Of a stretch of DNA of 20,519 bases, positions 7,446 through 14,335 are shown piece after piece. Within the stretch, counting starts at the first letter, position 1. Each line of letters begins with the position of its first letter. Position numbers and translations under genes: made by a program. Source of the DNA: a virus; IMG/VR virus record IMGVR_UViG_3300025327_000176, positions 1 through 20,519 of that record; one strand, given 5' to 3'. The notes beneath the pieces are model-generated. The model saw only the letters and a list, made by a program, of their open reading frames with translations, was not told where the DNA came from and made no database searches.

Positions 7446-7732
7446 GCTGGCTCCAGTTCCAGCAAGCTGATTCCGGTGCCGTCAGGCTTGGCCTCGCGCA
7501 CCGTGTAAGATGTGCTGCCCACCACCAACGTCTGGCCGCGCGGATCGCTGCCTGCGTCAACCGAAAGGCAGGTAAAAGTTGGATTGGTACCGAGCATCAT
7601 TCCGGATAGTCCATTGGTAAAACCGTTGTCAAACTTTCCGGTGATCGCCGCGCCGTTCAGCGTGGCGGCATCGGTCAATAGTTTCGCTGCCACTGCGGCA
7701 TTGGTGCGCGCTTGCAGGGCAGCGAAGGTCAT
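7442..7732 (-). CDS. Head-tail connector (gpFII-like)
   Basis: A 96-aa protein with an N-terminal helix (TFAALQARTNAAVAAKLL), a middle loop, and a compact beta barrel pattern at the C-terminus (GQTLVVGSTSYTVREAKPDG then TGISLLELEP). This is the look of lambda gpFII and related connectors that sit below gpW at the capsid vertex. Its neighbours, a capsid cement protein upstream and a tail terminator downstream (ATGA overlap), fit that role. The stretch where its ribosome-binding site should lie is occupied by a host-type repeat (7736-7762), leaving only weak GGGA-like pairing before the ATG. Confidence 0.75.
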   Translation of the reverse strand: MTFAALQARTNAAVAAKLLTDAATLNGAAITGKFDNGFTNGLSGMMLGTNPTFTCLSVDAGSDPRGQTLVVGSTSYTVREAKPDGTGISLLELEPA

Positions 7733-7735
7733 GGT

Positions 7736-7762
7736 CCCGTTCGTCCTGAGCTTGTCGAAGGA
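7736..7762. repeat. REP-like host repeat fragment (CGTTCGTCCTGAGC...CGAAGGA)
   Basis: The 27 bases read CCCGTTCGTCCTGAGCTTGT then CGAAGGA. Sequences of this form (reverse sense TCCTTCGACAAGCTCAGGAC) are widespread intergenic repeats in beta- and gammaproteobacterial chromosomes. It fills exactly the gap between the DUF2190 stop and the FII-like start, so it looks like an insertion at the gene junction. Confidence 0.7.
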
Positions 7763-8107
7763 TTAAGTCGCGACCGGCACGTTGCTACCGAGCAGCATCT
7801 TAACGGTGGCCGACGGGTTGGCCGCAGCTTCCACGGCGATGCCGACACATTGCTGCGCGGTGGCGGTCTTGTTCACCACCTTGTTGGTCGCGTCCCAGAA
7901 CAACCGGTCGCCGACACTGATCGCCAGCGCACTGGTCTTGCCGATCTCGACCACGCCTTCGGTGCAGAATGGGCCGGGGGTGCTGATCACCACGTCGGAT
8001 ACCGCCACGCCGAACAGCGCGGTGCCAAACAGATATCCGACACCGGAGGCCACGGCGGCTGCCGGGGTCAGGGTGAGGATGTCGCCTTCTTGAATATAAG
8101 TTTTCAT
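7763..8107 (-). CDS. Capsid cement/decoration protein (DUF2190 family)
   Basis: A 114-aa protein with the DUF2190 pattern: KTYIQEGDILTLTP at the N-terminus, a GVGYLFGTALFGVAVSD turn, GKTSALAISVGDRLFWD in the middle, and ATAQQCVGIAVEAA...ATVKMLLG at the end. Members bind the outside of capsids at threefold or quasi-threefold sites, in the way of lambda gpD. It lies straight after the major capsid gene, as expected. AGGAG is found 8 bases before ATG 8107. Confidence 0.88.
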   Translation of the reverse strand: MKTYIQEGDILTLTPAAAVASGVGYLFGTALFGVAVSDVVISTPGPFCTEGVVEIGKTSALAISVGDRLFWDATNKVVNKTATAQQCVGIAVEAAANPSATVKMLLGSNVPVAT

Positions 8108-8130
8108 TGCATGTTCTCCTGTGTTTCCCT

Positions 8131-8167
8131 CACCCTAACCCTCTCCCGCAAGCGGGCGAGGGGATGA
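8131..8167. repeat. REP-like palindrome between capsid and cement genes
   Basis: CCCTC-T-CCCGC-AA-GCGGG-C-GAGGG forms an imperfect hairpin (8139-8162) preceded by CACCCTAA. It is a typical host intergenic palindrome. It shares its CTCCCGC-AA-GCGGG core with the copy at 16812-16850, which is in the opposite orientation. No T-run follows on the coding strand, so it is not an obvious terminator for the operon. Confidence 0.8.
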
Positions 8168-8178
8168 AGGTTGGGTTT

Positions 8179-9519
8179 TTAAGCGCCTGGGTTTTTTTGA
8201 AGCGAGCGGTAGTCCAGCGGTGCCACACCTGCATCGATGCGCACCTTGAATTCCACGCCATCCACTTCCCAGCCGCCTTGCTGCTCCAGCGTCGGGGTAT
8301 GGTTGCCGTCGAGATAGCTGACTTCGATGGTGTCGGTGACACCGGCATCGGCAGCGCCGTACCAGGCCGTCGCAGAAGCGGTATCCAGACGCGCATCGGA
8401 GATCACGTCGAACAGGCCGCGCATGGTGTTGGGCACGGTGTTGTTCTTGGTGGATGCGCCGACTTCGAATTCGGAATTAGCCACCACGCGCGCCGCGCCT
8501 TCCAGCCCGACCGGGGTGATGATATGCGCGAGGCGGATGTTAAGCGGGCCGCCGCCGGTAGCTTGCCGAGCCATCGCGACGCGCACGTTATCCGTGCTGG
8601 CGGTGCTGAGCACCGTGCCGGTGCCGACCAGGTTGCCGTGGGTGGCGGTGTGGAACAGCGCCACGCCGTCCGCCATGTTCGGGTTGCCGGTCAATACCGC
8701 ATAGACCAGATCGCCGATGGTGCGGATCGCGGCGCGGCCCATGCGCATCGGGATCTTGCTGAAGGCGTCCAGATCGTCGTTGATGATGGTCTGGCGGGTC
8801 AGCGCGAACAGCTTGCCGTAGGTGGCGAGCTGCACGGTCTCGCCGCGTTCGCCGACGGTGGCGTATTTGTATTCCGCGCCATCCAGCACCTTGTCCAGCG
8901 CAGGGAAGGAATTGAGATCGAGACGCTTGCCGACCTTGAAGTCGCCGAGCGTGCCGACCGAGCACCATTTCTGGAAGGTCTCTTCGGATTCCTCAAAGCC
9001 TTTCAGCATGGCTTTTTCGGCGATATTGGACAGCAGCAGCGGGAAGTCGCTGGTGGAGGTGAAGGCGGCGGCCACTACATCCATCTTGCTCTTGCCGCGC
9101 ACGTCGATGCGCGCCTGGGCCAGACATTCGCGCGCCATGTCCATCAGCGAGTAGCCGCGATAGTGATTGCTGCGGTCGTCTTTTTCCATACCGGCGCGGG
9201 CCAGGATGGCCGACATCGCCAGGGTGCGGAACTTGTCGCGGCTGTCTTCCAGCGAGACGACATAACCGCCCGCGATCGGGGCAGACCCCTTGCCCAGGAG
9301 TGCCAGCAATTGGGTGTTGGCGCTCTGCGCAGTACAGGTCACGTCGTTGCTGCACGTGGCCAGCAAAGCGGGCACGCCCTCGACGCCGCTGAACTTGGCA
9401 AAAGCGGTTTGAATATCGCTGCGGCGCAGGGCTTCTCCGGCCAGCGTGGCGGCCTGGATTTCAGCTTCGGTTCTGGCGGCAGAGGTTGCGATTGCCGCCG
9501 TTTGGATTACATCAGGCAT
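8179..9519 (-). CDS. Major capsid protein, free form from an internal start (nested, same frame)
   Basis: Inside the fusion, ATG 9519 (Met239, MPDVIQTAAIATS) is preceded by AAGGAG with a 6-base spacer (9526-9531). That is a better ribosome-binding site than the one before the full-length start. The 446-aa product begins exactly at the change from the Ala-rich linker to the capsid domain. A capsid needs hundreds of capsid subunits but few proteases, so a separate, stronger start is reasonable. That both products are made is inference, comparable to the nested C/Nu3 genes of lambda. Confidence 0.6.
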   Translation of the reverse strand: MPDVIQTAAIATSAARTEAEIQAATLAGEALRRSDIQTAFAKFSGVEGVPALLATCSNDVTCTAQSANTQLLALLGKGSAPIAGGYVVSLEDSRDKFRTLAMSAILARAGMEKDDRSNHYRGYSLMDMARECLAQARIDVRGKSKMDVVAAAFTSTSDFPLLLSNIAEKAMLKGFEESEETFQKWCSVGTLGDFKVGKRLDLNSFPALDKVLDGAEYKYATVGERGETVQLATYGKLFALTRQTIINDDLDAFSKIPMRMGRAAIRTIGDLVYAVLTGNPNMADGVALFHTATHGNLVGTGTVLSTASTDNVRVAMARQATGGGPLNIRLAHIITPVGLEGAARVVANSEFEVGASTKNNTVPNTMRGLFDVISDARLDTASATAWYGAADAGVTDTIEVSYLDGNHTPTLEQQGGWEVDGVEFKVRIDAGVAPLDYRSLQKNPGA

Positions 9520-10233
9520 GTTGATCTCCTTGGAGGTTGCTGCGGCGGCTGCCGCATTGATTGCCCCGCCGGAACCCGGCAAGGATTTGAACCGCGCGGC
9601 AAGTGCCGTGCGATCAAAACTGGCGGCCAAGGGCATGGCCGTGACGATAGAATTAACGAAGTTTCCGGCCAGCGCCTCATCGGCGGTGTACCAGTGGTCT
9701 TCACCGTCGGTGAGCAGCGCGAGCATGTCTTCCGGAGTGCCGCCGGTCTTGGCAGCGTAGCTGGTGGACATCGCGCTGGCCCAGGTGTCGAGATAGTCGG
9801 CGAAGTCGCGCATGTCGGCGCTGTTGCCCATCGACATGCCCCAGGGCGCATGAATCATCAGCAGCGCGTTCTCGGCCATCTCCACGGTGTCGCCCGCCAT
9901 CGCGATCAGGCTGGCGATGCTGGCGGCGACGCCGTCGATCACCACGGTCGTGGCCGCCTTGTGGCGCTTGATGGCGTTATAAATTGCGATGCCGTCCGAG
10001 ACCGAACCGCCGAACGAGTTGATGCGCACCGTGATCTCGTCGGCATCCAGCGCCATCAGTTCCTGTACGAAATCTTTAGCCAGCACCGAATCGCCATACC
10101 AGCTTTCGCCGATGTCGCCGTAGATCAGGATCTCGGCGGATTTGGCTCCCTGCGCAACAGGTGCGCGGGCACGGATGCTGTACCACTTCAAAGAGGATTG
10201 AGGATTGAGGACTGAGGACCGGGTTGCTGGCAT
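8179..10233 (-). CDS. ClpP-type prohead protease fused to major capsid protein
   Basis: A 684-aa fusion. Residues about 33-200 form a ClpP-like serine protease: ILIYGDIG, INSFGGSVSDG, Ser105 in GVAASIASLIAMAG, His128 in LLMIHAPWG, and Asp176 or Asp179 before the YTADEAL helix. An Ala-rich linker (about 222-238) leads into a Mu gpT-like major capsid domain (about 239-684; e.g. GAEYKYATVGERGETVQLAT and ALTRQTIINDD). The protease would cut scaffold and capsid proteins during maturation. I use ATG 10233 (GGAG 8 bases upstream) rather than GTG 10242. Residues 5-17 come from a heptamer repeat (10193-10220). Protease-capsid fusions are known in lambda-like prophages; here internal initiation may also release the capsid part. 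Confidence 0.92.
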   Translation of the reverse strand: MPATRSSVLNPQSSLKWYSIRARAPVAQGAKSAEILIYGDIGESWYGDSVLAKDFVQELMALDADEITVRINSFGGSVSDGIAIYNAIKRHKAATTVVIDGVAASIASLIAMAGDTVEMAENALLMIHAPWGMSMGNSADMRDFADYLDTWASAMSTSYAAKTGGTPEDMLALLTDGEDHWYTADEALAGNFVNSIVTAMPLAASFDRTALAARFKSLPGSGGAINAAAAAATSKEINMPDVIQTAAIATSAARTEAEIQAATLAGEALRRSDIQTAFAKFSGVEGVPALLATCSNDVTCTAQSANTQLLALLGKGSAPIAGGYVVSLEDSRDKFRTLAMSAILARAGMEKDDRSNHYRGYSLMDMARECLAQARIDVRGKSKMDVVAAAFTSTSDFPLLLSNIAEKAMLKGFEESEETFQKWCSVGTLGDFKVGKRLDLNSFPALDKVLDGAEYKYATVGERGETVQLATYGKLFALTRQTIINDDLDAFSKIPMRMGRAAIRTIGDLVYAVLTGNPNMADGVALFHTATHGNLVGTGTVLSTASTDNVRVAMARQATGGGPLNIRLAHIITPVGLEGAARVVANSEFEVGASTKNNTVPNTMRGLFDVISDARLDTASATAWYGAADAGVTDTIEVSYLDGNHTPTLEQQGGWEVDGVEFKVRIDAGVAPLDYRSLQKNPGA
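9517..9531 (-). promoter_or_regulatory. Internal ribosome-binding site for free major capsid protein
   Basis: AAGGAG, six bases, then ATG, all within the coding sequence at the protease-capsid domain boundary. The residues encoded there (SKEIN) are in a linker where coding constraint is low, so the motif may be kept for translation. Confidence 0.65.
10193..10220. repeat. Four tandem 7-bp repeats at the 5' end of the protease-capsid gene
   Basis: GAGGATT, GAGGATT, GAGGACT, GAGGACC follow one another without gaps. They are translated on the minus strand as the Ser/Leu/Asn/Gln-rich start of the fusion protein. A second heptamer pair (GCAGGAT twice) lies at 10318-10331. Such 7-bp repeats look like host intergenic repeats. 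Confidence 0.75.
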
Positions 10234-10235
10234 GA

Positions 10236-10261
10236 CGCACACTCCACATGTTGAGTGTGCG
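10236..10261 (-). promoter_or_regulatory. 9-bp hairpin covering the Shine-Dalgarno of the protease-capsid fusion
   Basis: CGCACACTC and GAGTGTGCG pair perfectly across an 8-nt loop. On the mRNA the GGAG that serves ATG 10233 lies at the loop-stem junction, and the stem ends two bases before the ATG. Folding would hide the ribosome-binding site and lower translation of the full-length fusion. Regulation is inferred from structure only. Confidence 0.6.
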
Positions 10262-10272
10262 CAGTGTCGCGG

Positions 10273-10316
10273 GGCGGCTGTCTCATTTACAGGGGGAAGA
10301 TGAGACTATTTTTTAA
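10273..10316. repeat. 44-bp direct repeat with dyad, copy A (upstream of protease-capsid gene)
   Basis: Identical to 16877-16920 except for one base (A for G). It contains the dyad GTCTCAT-N13-ATGAGAC (10280-10286 and 10300-10306) with a C5/G5 tract in the loop, and an A/T run at one end. On the coding strand the A-run comes first and the dyad then sits about 40-50 bases before the protease-capsid start. I do not recognise the element; a regulator binding site is possible. Confidence 0.85.
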
Positions 10317-10343
10317 GGCAGGATGCAGGATGAAAATGCGCCG

Positions 10344-10532
10344 CTATCGATAAAGCTCGTTCCATTTCGGGTGATGGCGGCGATCACGCCGGGTGATGAC
10401 GACGCCACTGGTTGTGGTTGACGGCGCGATCGGTGGAGTAACAACGATATCTAAAATAAAACCGGCAGTCGCCACGGCCAGCGCGCCATACCCAAACCCC
10501 CGTACCGCGATCGATCTTGCATTCAGGCTCAT
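10344..10532 (-). CDS. Small hydrophobic protein of the tail-fibre cassette
   Basis: A 62-aa protein. The N-terminus (SLNARSIAVRGFGYGALAVATAGFILD) is hydrophobic and Gly/Ala-rich, enough for one membrane or hydrophobic core segment (about residues 12-32). The rest is Thr/Pro-rich and then basic (TRRDRRHHPKW). Its ATG overlaps the TGA of the 591-aa gene (ATGA), so it belongs to the same operon. Small proteins with a similar AVxGFGxGxxAV start accompany tail-fibre genes in other prophages, as I recall; the function is unknown to me. Confidence 0.65.
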   Translation of the reverse strand: MSLNARSIAVRGFGYGALAVATAGFILDIVVTPPIAPSTTTSGVVITRRDRRHHPKWNELYR

Positions 10533-12304
10533 GTGCGCGTCACCGTGACGGTTCCGCCCACCTCAGAGATTGTCTGCGACACATCCCCGGCGGTGCGCGA
10601 GGTCGGCGTGATTACCACCGGCGTGCCGGCGACAACCCCATCCTGCTTGGCCATGTCCATCAGGCGGGCGAGTTCAGTGGTGAGTTCGGTGCGCACGGCC
10701 TGGGCGTTCTGCGGCGCACTCGGCAACGCCTCCACGGTTGCTTCAATGGTATCTGTTGCCAGTTCTATTGCAGCTAGGCTAGCAGCCTGCCCCGCCGTAA
10801 GCCCGGACAGCAACTCAACTCCTGCGTTGTAATAAGCCCGCGACCAAACGTGCCGCCGTATCGAGCCGCGCCCATCCTCTGCATCGTAATCCCAATAGAT
10901 ATGCAGCACCATCCAGGTGTTGAAAGCGCCGATGGTCGTTGCGGCAGCGTATCTGCCGTTATGTCTCCCGCTGATATCTTCCAGTAGCGCCAGCGGTGTT
11001 GGCTGTGCTGCTTGCAGTGCGCCGGTTGCTGGGTTGAACCACTCCACCGTGCTTTCCTGATACGCCTCGAACTTGACCACGTTATTTCCCAATCCGGTCA
11101 GCGCCAGTCCGGTAGTAGGATGTTCGAGATTGATCGACCACGTTTCCGTGACTCCGAATACCACGGTAATCGCTCTGGCAATATCCGTCTCGCTTACCTG
11201 CCCCAGCGAGATTGTCCTTGTTGCGTAGAGCGTGACTGCCAGCGACAAATCTATCTCGGACGCTTGCGCCAGCGCAATTGTGATCGGAGTGGGCGATGAG
11301 ATTGTTTGTGCGGCATCTGTCTCGGTCACTTGCCCTACGCCGAGCGGCTGATTGGAGTACGCTTCCAGGATAACCTGCGCAACATCCAACTCTGTGACCT
11401 GACCAATCGCGATGGTCGTGGCGCTATACACGGCAATGGACTGCGCCAAGTCTGATTCTGCAACCTGCCCGATAACAAGGGTGACGCCCTGCAACGCTGC
11501 AATCGGGCGCGCAAGGTCTGTTTCGGTTGTTTGCCCGACTGCGATAGTTAGCGCGCCGAGAACCGTGGTGATAACTTGCGCGGTGTCTGCTTCACTGGCT
11601 TGCGCGACATCGCGGATAGCGTTTTCGCTTAGGGTGATGACTTGCGCGGTGTCGGTTTCTGTTGCTTGTCCTAGCGGCGGCGCACCATCGTTAAAAGTAA
11701 TGGTGGTTGAAAGCTCAACCCACGGGCACTCGGTGCCAGAACCACCCCCTGATGTTAACGGTAGATCGGTATAGTCCTGATTGTCTATCGCTAAATCAGC
11801 ACTAGCGCCTGCCGCCGGCGTTACGAATCGGTGCCCTAGCTCAATTACAACTCTGTCACCGGCCAGCGCGTTAACTGTGGTATGAGCAACGTTATTGACG
11901 ATGCGCGTTGCCCCAGTGGTAGTTGCCTCGATGTCAGCAACTAGCGGAATACGTAAGACACCTCTAACCGTGTCTGTGTCGCCTACCATGACACGTACAC
12001 CAACCGCAAGATACGCATCGGCGAGCGTGGAACTTTCTCTGACTATAATCGCAGCCGCTACTGTGCCCGATATGGTCTGGTTAACATCCAGTGGCGGTGA
12101 CACCCACTGGCGCAGGCACTGGTAGCCGATGTCATCAGTGGTACCCTGCCAGACCTGATTAACAAGAGCGACGCCGCCTGATCCAGTTTTAGTAAATGCG
12201 CTTGGATAACGTGCGAATGCAGGGGCGCTATACGCCCACCCCGTGCTAACGGTAGGTGCGGAAGGCGCTGAGCCAGCAACCGGCAGATAAAATCTAGTTG
12301 TCAT
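10529..12304 (-). CDS. Tail-fibre-associated protein with eight 22-23-residue repeats
   Basis: A 591-aa protein. Residues 1-200 form a beta-rich N-terminal domain (TTRFYLPVAGSAPSAP...). Residues 212-389 hold eight repeats of the form GQxxExDxAQxI followed by 9-11 mostly hydrophobic residues. Residues about 390-470 are a compact domain (ETWSINLEHPTTGLALTGLG), and the C-terminal part is helical (ELLSGLTAGQAASLAAIELA) with a Thr/Val-rich end. The repeats could form a stalk or beta-solenoid. ATG 12304 overlaps the tailspike stop by 11 bases, so the two are made together. A virion surface role is likely from context; no enzymatic motif is seen. Confidence 0.75.
   Translation of the reverse strand: MTTRFYLPVAGSAPSAPTVSTGWAYSAPAFARYPSAFTKTGSGGVALVNQVWQGTTDDIGYQCLRQWVSPPLDVNQTISGTVAAAIIVRESSTLADAYLAVGVRVMVGDTDTVRGVLRIPLVADIEATTTGATRIVNNVAHTTVNALAGDRVVIELGHRFVTPAAGASADLAIDNQDYTDLPLTSGGGSGTECPWVELSTTITFNDGAPPLGQATETDTAQVITLSENAIRDVAQASEADTAQVITTVLGALTIAVGQTTETDLARPIAALQGVTLVIGQVAESDLAQSIAVYSATTIAIGQVTELDVAQVILEAYSNQPLGVGQVTETDAAQTISSPTPITIALAQASEIDLSLAVTLYATRTISLGQVSETDIARAITVVFGVTETWSINLEHPTTGLALTGLGNNVVKFEAYQESTVEWFNPATGALQAAQPTPLALLEDISGRHNGRYAAATTIGAFNTWMVLHIYWDYDAEDGRGSIRRHVWSRAYYNAGVELLSGLTAGQAASLAAIELATDTIEATVEALPSAPQNAQAVRTELTTELARLMDMAKQDGVVAGTPVVITPTSRTAGDVSQTISEVGGTVTVTRT
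11138..11671 (-). repeat. Coding repeat array: eight GQxxExDxAQ units
   Basis: Units begin at residues 212, 234, 257, 279, 301, 324, 346 and 368 of the 591-aa protein. The core Gln-x-x-Glu-x-Asp is invariant in all eight; the first Gly is Ala in units 2 and 7. The DNA copies have diverged, so the array is not a recent duplication. Confidence 0.85.
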
Positions 12305-13832
12305 AATACGGTATCCACTTGGTCACGCCGCCAACGGAGATTTTGATCTTCCCTGCATAAGCGCCAAGCGCGGCAGTGCTTAATATCCCGTCTGCGGTTT
12401 CGGTAAGCATGAAATAATCGCCTACCACTTTCAACGCGGGAACTCGGTCATGAGGTATTGCCCCGCCAAGGGCTGACCCAAGATAATCGTAGAACAAGTC
12501 GGCACCGCTGGTAACAGATACGTTGATTGGATTGTCTGTTCCACTCAACCCATAAATCCTGCACCCGATAACTTTGCTACCATTGGCAACAATACCTGCC
12601 CCGCCTGCTGTCCCTTGTACCAGTAAGCCATAGAATGTACACGTCTCTACTGGCTTCCCTGCTGCACCTTTCTTGGCGCTGTCAAAGGTAACGCTACCGC
12701 CAATAGAAAAACAGCCAAAGAATTGATTGTCGTCTGCCGCCCAAATTTCCAAATTTGACCAAGAGCAGCTATAAAAGGTGCAGAAGCATGTATTAGTCCC
12801 TCCGTAGCTTGCGCTTGCGCCACTTAGCAACCACGTGCCAACCACTCTGCAACGGGTATACCTATTGGCATAAACGCAGTTGATTCGCGAGAAACCAGGA
12901 TTAGGGTAATCAGCTGAATTAGGGGTCAGTGATTCACAATGCCAGGCAAATCTGATGTCGCTGACATCTTTAGCCTGCACGACTATATTTTTATAATCGC
13001 AGGTAACTGTCGCGGCCTCGTAAATTACCGAACCTGCTCTGAATCGTCCATCAACGCATAGGTTATGTAGAAAGGCACCCCAGATGTCCTGCGTAGTATT
13101 TCCGATTACAGAGATGAACCGAATCGACTGCGGCGCACCAACATACACCAGCATCGTTCCTGTGGCGTGGTTGTCCGCAATGACGCTAGGTGCGTAATAG
13201 TATGGATAATATCCCCACAGGCTACCTACCCCAATATCCGCACCCGCCAGCCCTTTGTAGGATGTGGTCAGACTGATTGTCAGAGTGGAGAGATAAATTC
13301 TATTATCAAAATCAACGCGCGTAATACCTGGAGATGCGTTCATTGCAGCAACCGCCGCAATAATAGCTGCCCCATCGTCAGTGCCAAATACGAACTGCGC
13401 AGTAGTATCACTAATCGTTGACGATATAGCCATCTGCACGTGAGCACTATCAACGAACGCTACAATGGTCGTGTTGAACGAGGCATCTTTACTCAACCCG
13501 CCGGGTGCGGTGCTGTGATAAGCGACGTTTAATATCTTGCCAACATCGCCGACAGCAAAGGTGCCTGACGGAGCGGTGGCAATATCGCTGCCACTGGTAA
13601 CGGAGCAATCAAAAAACCATTTGCCATCACCAACTGCGCCGTAAGCTGATACGTTGATTGAGAATGTAGTTGAGCCACTACCACTGCCCTCTCCTGGCGG
13701 GCCTGGCGGGCCAACAGGGCCAACAGCGCCATCCGCTCCGGTAGCTCCTGTGGCTCCAGTAGCACCTGGAGCACCCGCAGCCCCAGGTAAACCATTCAGC
13801 CCAGCAAGAGCCGCTCTTAGCGACATATCCAT
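12294..13832 (-). CDS. Tailspike/tail fibre with collagen-like stalk and pectate-lyase-like beta-helix
   Basis: A 512-aa protein. Residues 11-49 are thirteen uninterrupted Gly-X-Y triplets (GLPGAAGAPGATGATG...), a collagen-like trimeric stalk. A Gly/Ser linker leads to FSINVSAYGAVGDGK (about 57-71), the opening motif of pectate-lyase-3 superfamily beta-helices found in tailspikes that bind or cut surface polysaccharide. Many short beta strands with Cys, Asn and Gly turns follow, and the C-terminus ends GKIKISVGGVTKWIPYYDN. No catalytic pair can be assigned, so depolymerase activity is open. The gene is more AT-rich than its neighbours, a sign of recent acquisition. Its place between portal and capsid genes is unusual. 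Confidence 0.85.
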   Translation of the reverse strand: MDMSLRAALAGLNGLPGAAGAPGATGATGATGADGAVGPVGPPGPPGEGSGSGSTTFSINVSAYGAVGDGKWFFDCSVTSGSDIATAPSGTFAVGDVGKILNVAYHSTAPGGLSKDASFNTTIVAFVDSAHVQMAISSTISDTTAQFVFGTDDGAAIIAAVAAMNASPGITRVDFDNRIYLSTLTISLTTSYKGLAGADIGVGSLWGYYPYYYAPSVIADNHATGTMLVYVGAPQSIRFISVIGNTTQDIWGAFLHNLCVDGRFRAGSVIYEAATVTCDYKNIVVQAKDVSDIRFAWHCESLTPNSADYPNPGFSRINCVYANRYTRCRVVGTWLLSGASASYGGTNTCFCTFYSCSWSNLEIWAADDNQFFGCFSIGGSVTFDSAKKGAAGKPVETCTFYGLLVQGTAGGAGIVANGSKVIGCRIYGLSGTDNPINVSVTSGADLFYDYLGSALGGAIPHDRVPALKVVGDYFMLTETADGILSTAALGAYAGKIKISVGGVTKWIPYYDN

Positions 13833-13864
13833 TAAGAGTTCCCCCCCGCGTTAGTCACCGAACC

Positions 13865-14335
13865 TTAGCTTGCGCGGAAGAAGCCTGCTGCCGCGATCTG
13901 TGCGGTTATATCGCCGCCGTTCGGGGTAACAACGAAATCGTGCTGCGTGCAGGGAACAATATTCGCGTCCGTGCCAGCAGTAGAATCGCTGTCATAGCTG
14001 ATGGTCAGGTCGGTCCAGTTGCTCCCCGCAGATACCGCAGTCCAGGTCTGGTCTGGAATATCCAGGTCAACGCGGTCGTTGGTGTCGTCCGGCGCGAAAG
14101 CCACGATGTCGGCATCGGTCAGCACCTTGCGCGCATAGCCGCTGTTGGTGGCTTCGGCGACGTTGGCAATGGTTTCAAGCGCGGCGTGGTCGTCAGCGTC
14201 AATACAGGCCGCGTCCGTAGCCGAAATTACCCACGCTGTAACTACCAGCACGGCGTTAGTCGGGTCGCTCAAGTCCACGCGATTGTAGAGTTCCGCCACA
14301 CGTCCCTTGGCAATGTTGAATACGAGATCAGCCAT
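13865..14335 (-). CDS. Conserved virion-type protein of unknown function (156 aa)
   Basis: It begins ADLVFNIAKGRVAELYNRVDL, a pattern I associate with a family of small phage proteins encoded beside tail-fibre genes. A mixed alpha/beta body (VLVVTAWVISATDAACIDAD) and an Asp/Thr-rich C-terminus (DSDSTAGTDANIVPCTQHDF) follow. The strong site GGAGGTG lies just before ATG 14335, and the gene overlaps the upstream one by 8 bases. Position suggests a tail-fibre attachment or decoration role; I cannot assign it further. Confidence 0.7.
   Translation of the reverse strand: MADLVFNIAKGRVAELYNRVDLSDPTNAVLVVTAWVISATDAACIDADDHAALETIANVAEATNSGYARKVLTDADIVAFAPDDTNDRVDLDIPDQTWTAVSAGSNWTDLTISYDSDSTAGTDANIVPCTQHDFVVTPNGGDITAQIAAAGFFRAS

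Noticed and set aside
8107-10215. 702-codon open frame on the plus strand opposite the protease-capsid gene
   Set aside because: His/Arg/Gly-rich, no domain, antisense shadow of a clear GC-rich capsid gene on the minus strand.
10273-10316. 44-bp repeat as a coding motif (KKQSHLPPVNETAA frame)
   Set aside because: The single difference between copies turns CAG into the stop TAG in this copy, so the shared unit is not kept as protein.
13685-13802. Low-complexity GC-rich tract as simple DNA repeat
   Set aside because: It encodes in-frame Gly-X-Y collagen triplets of the tailspike stalk.
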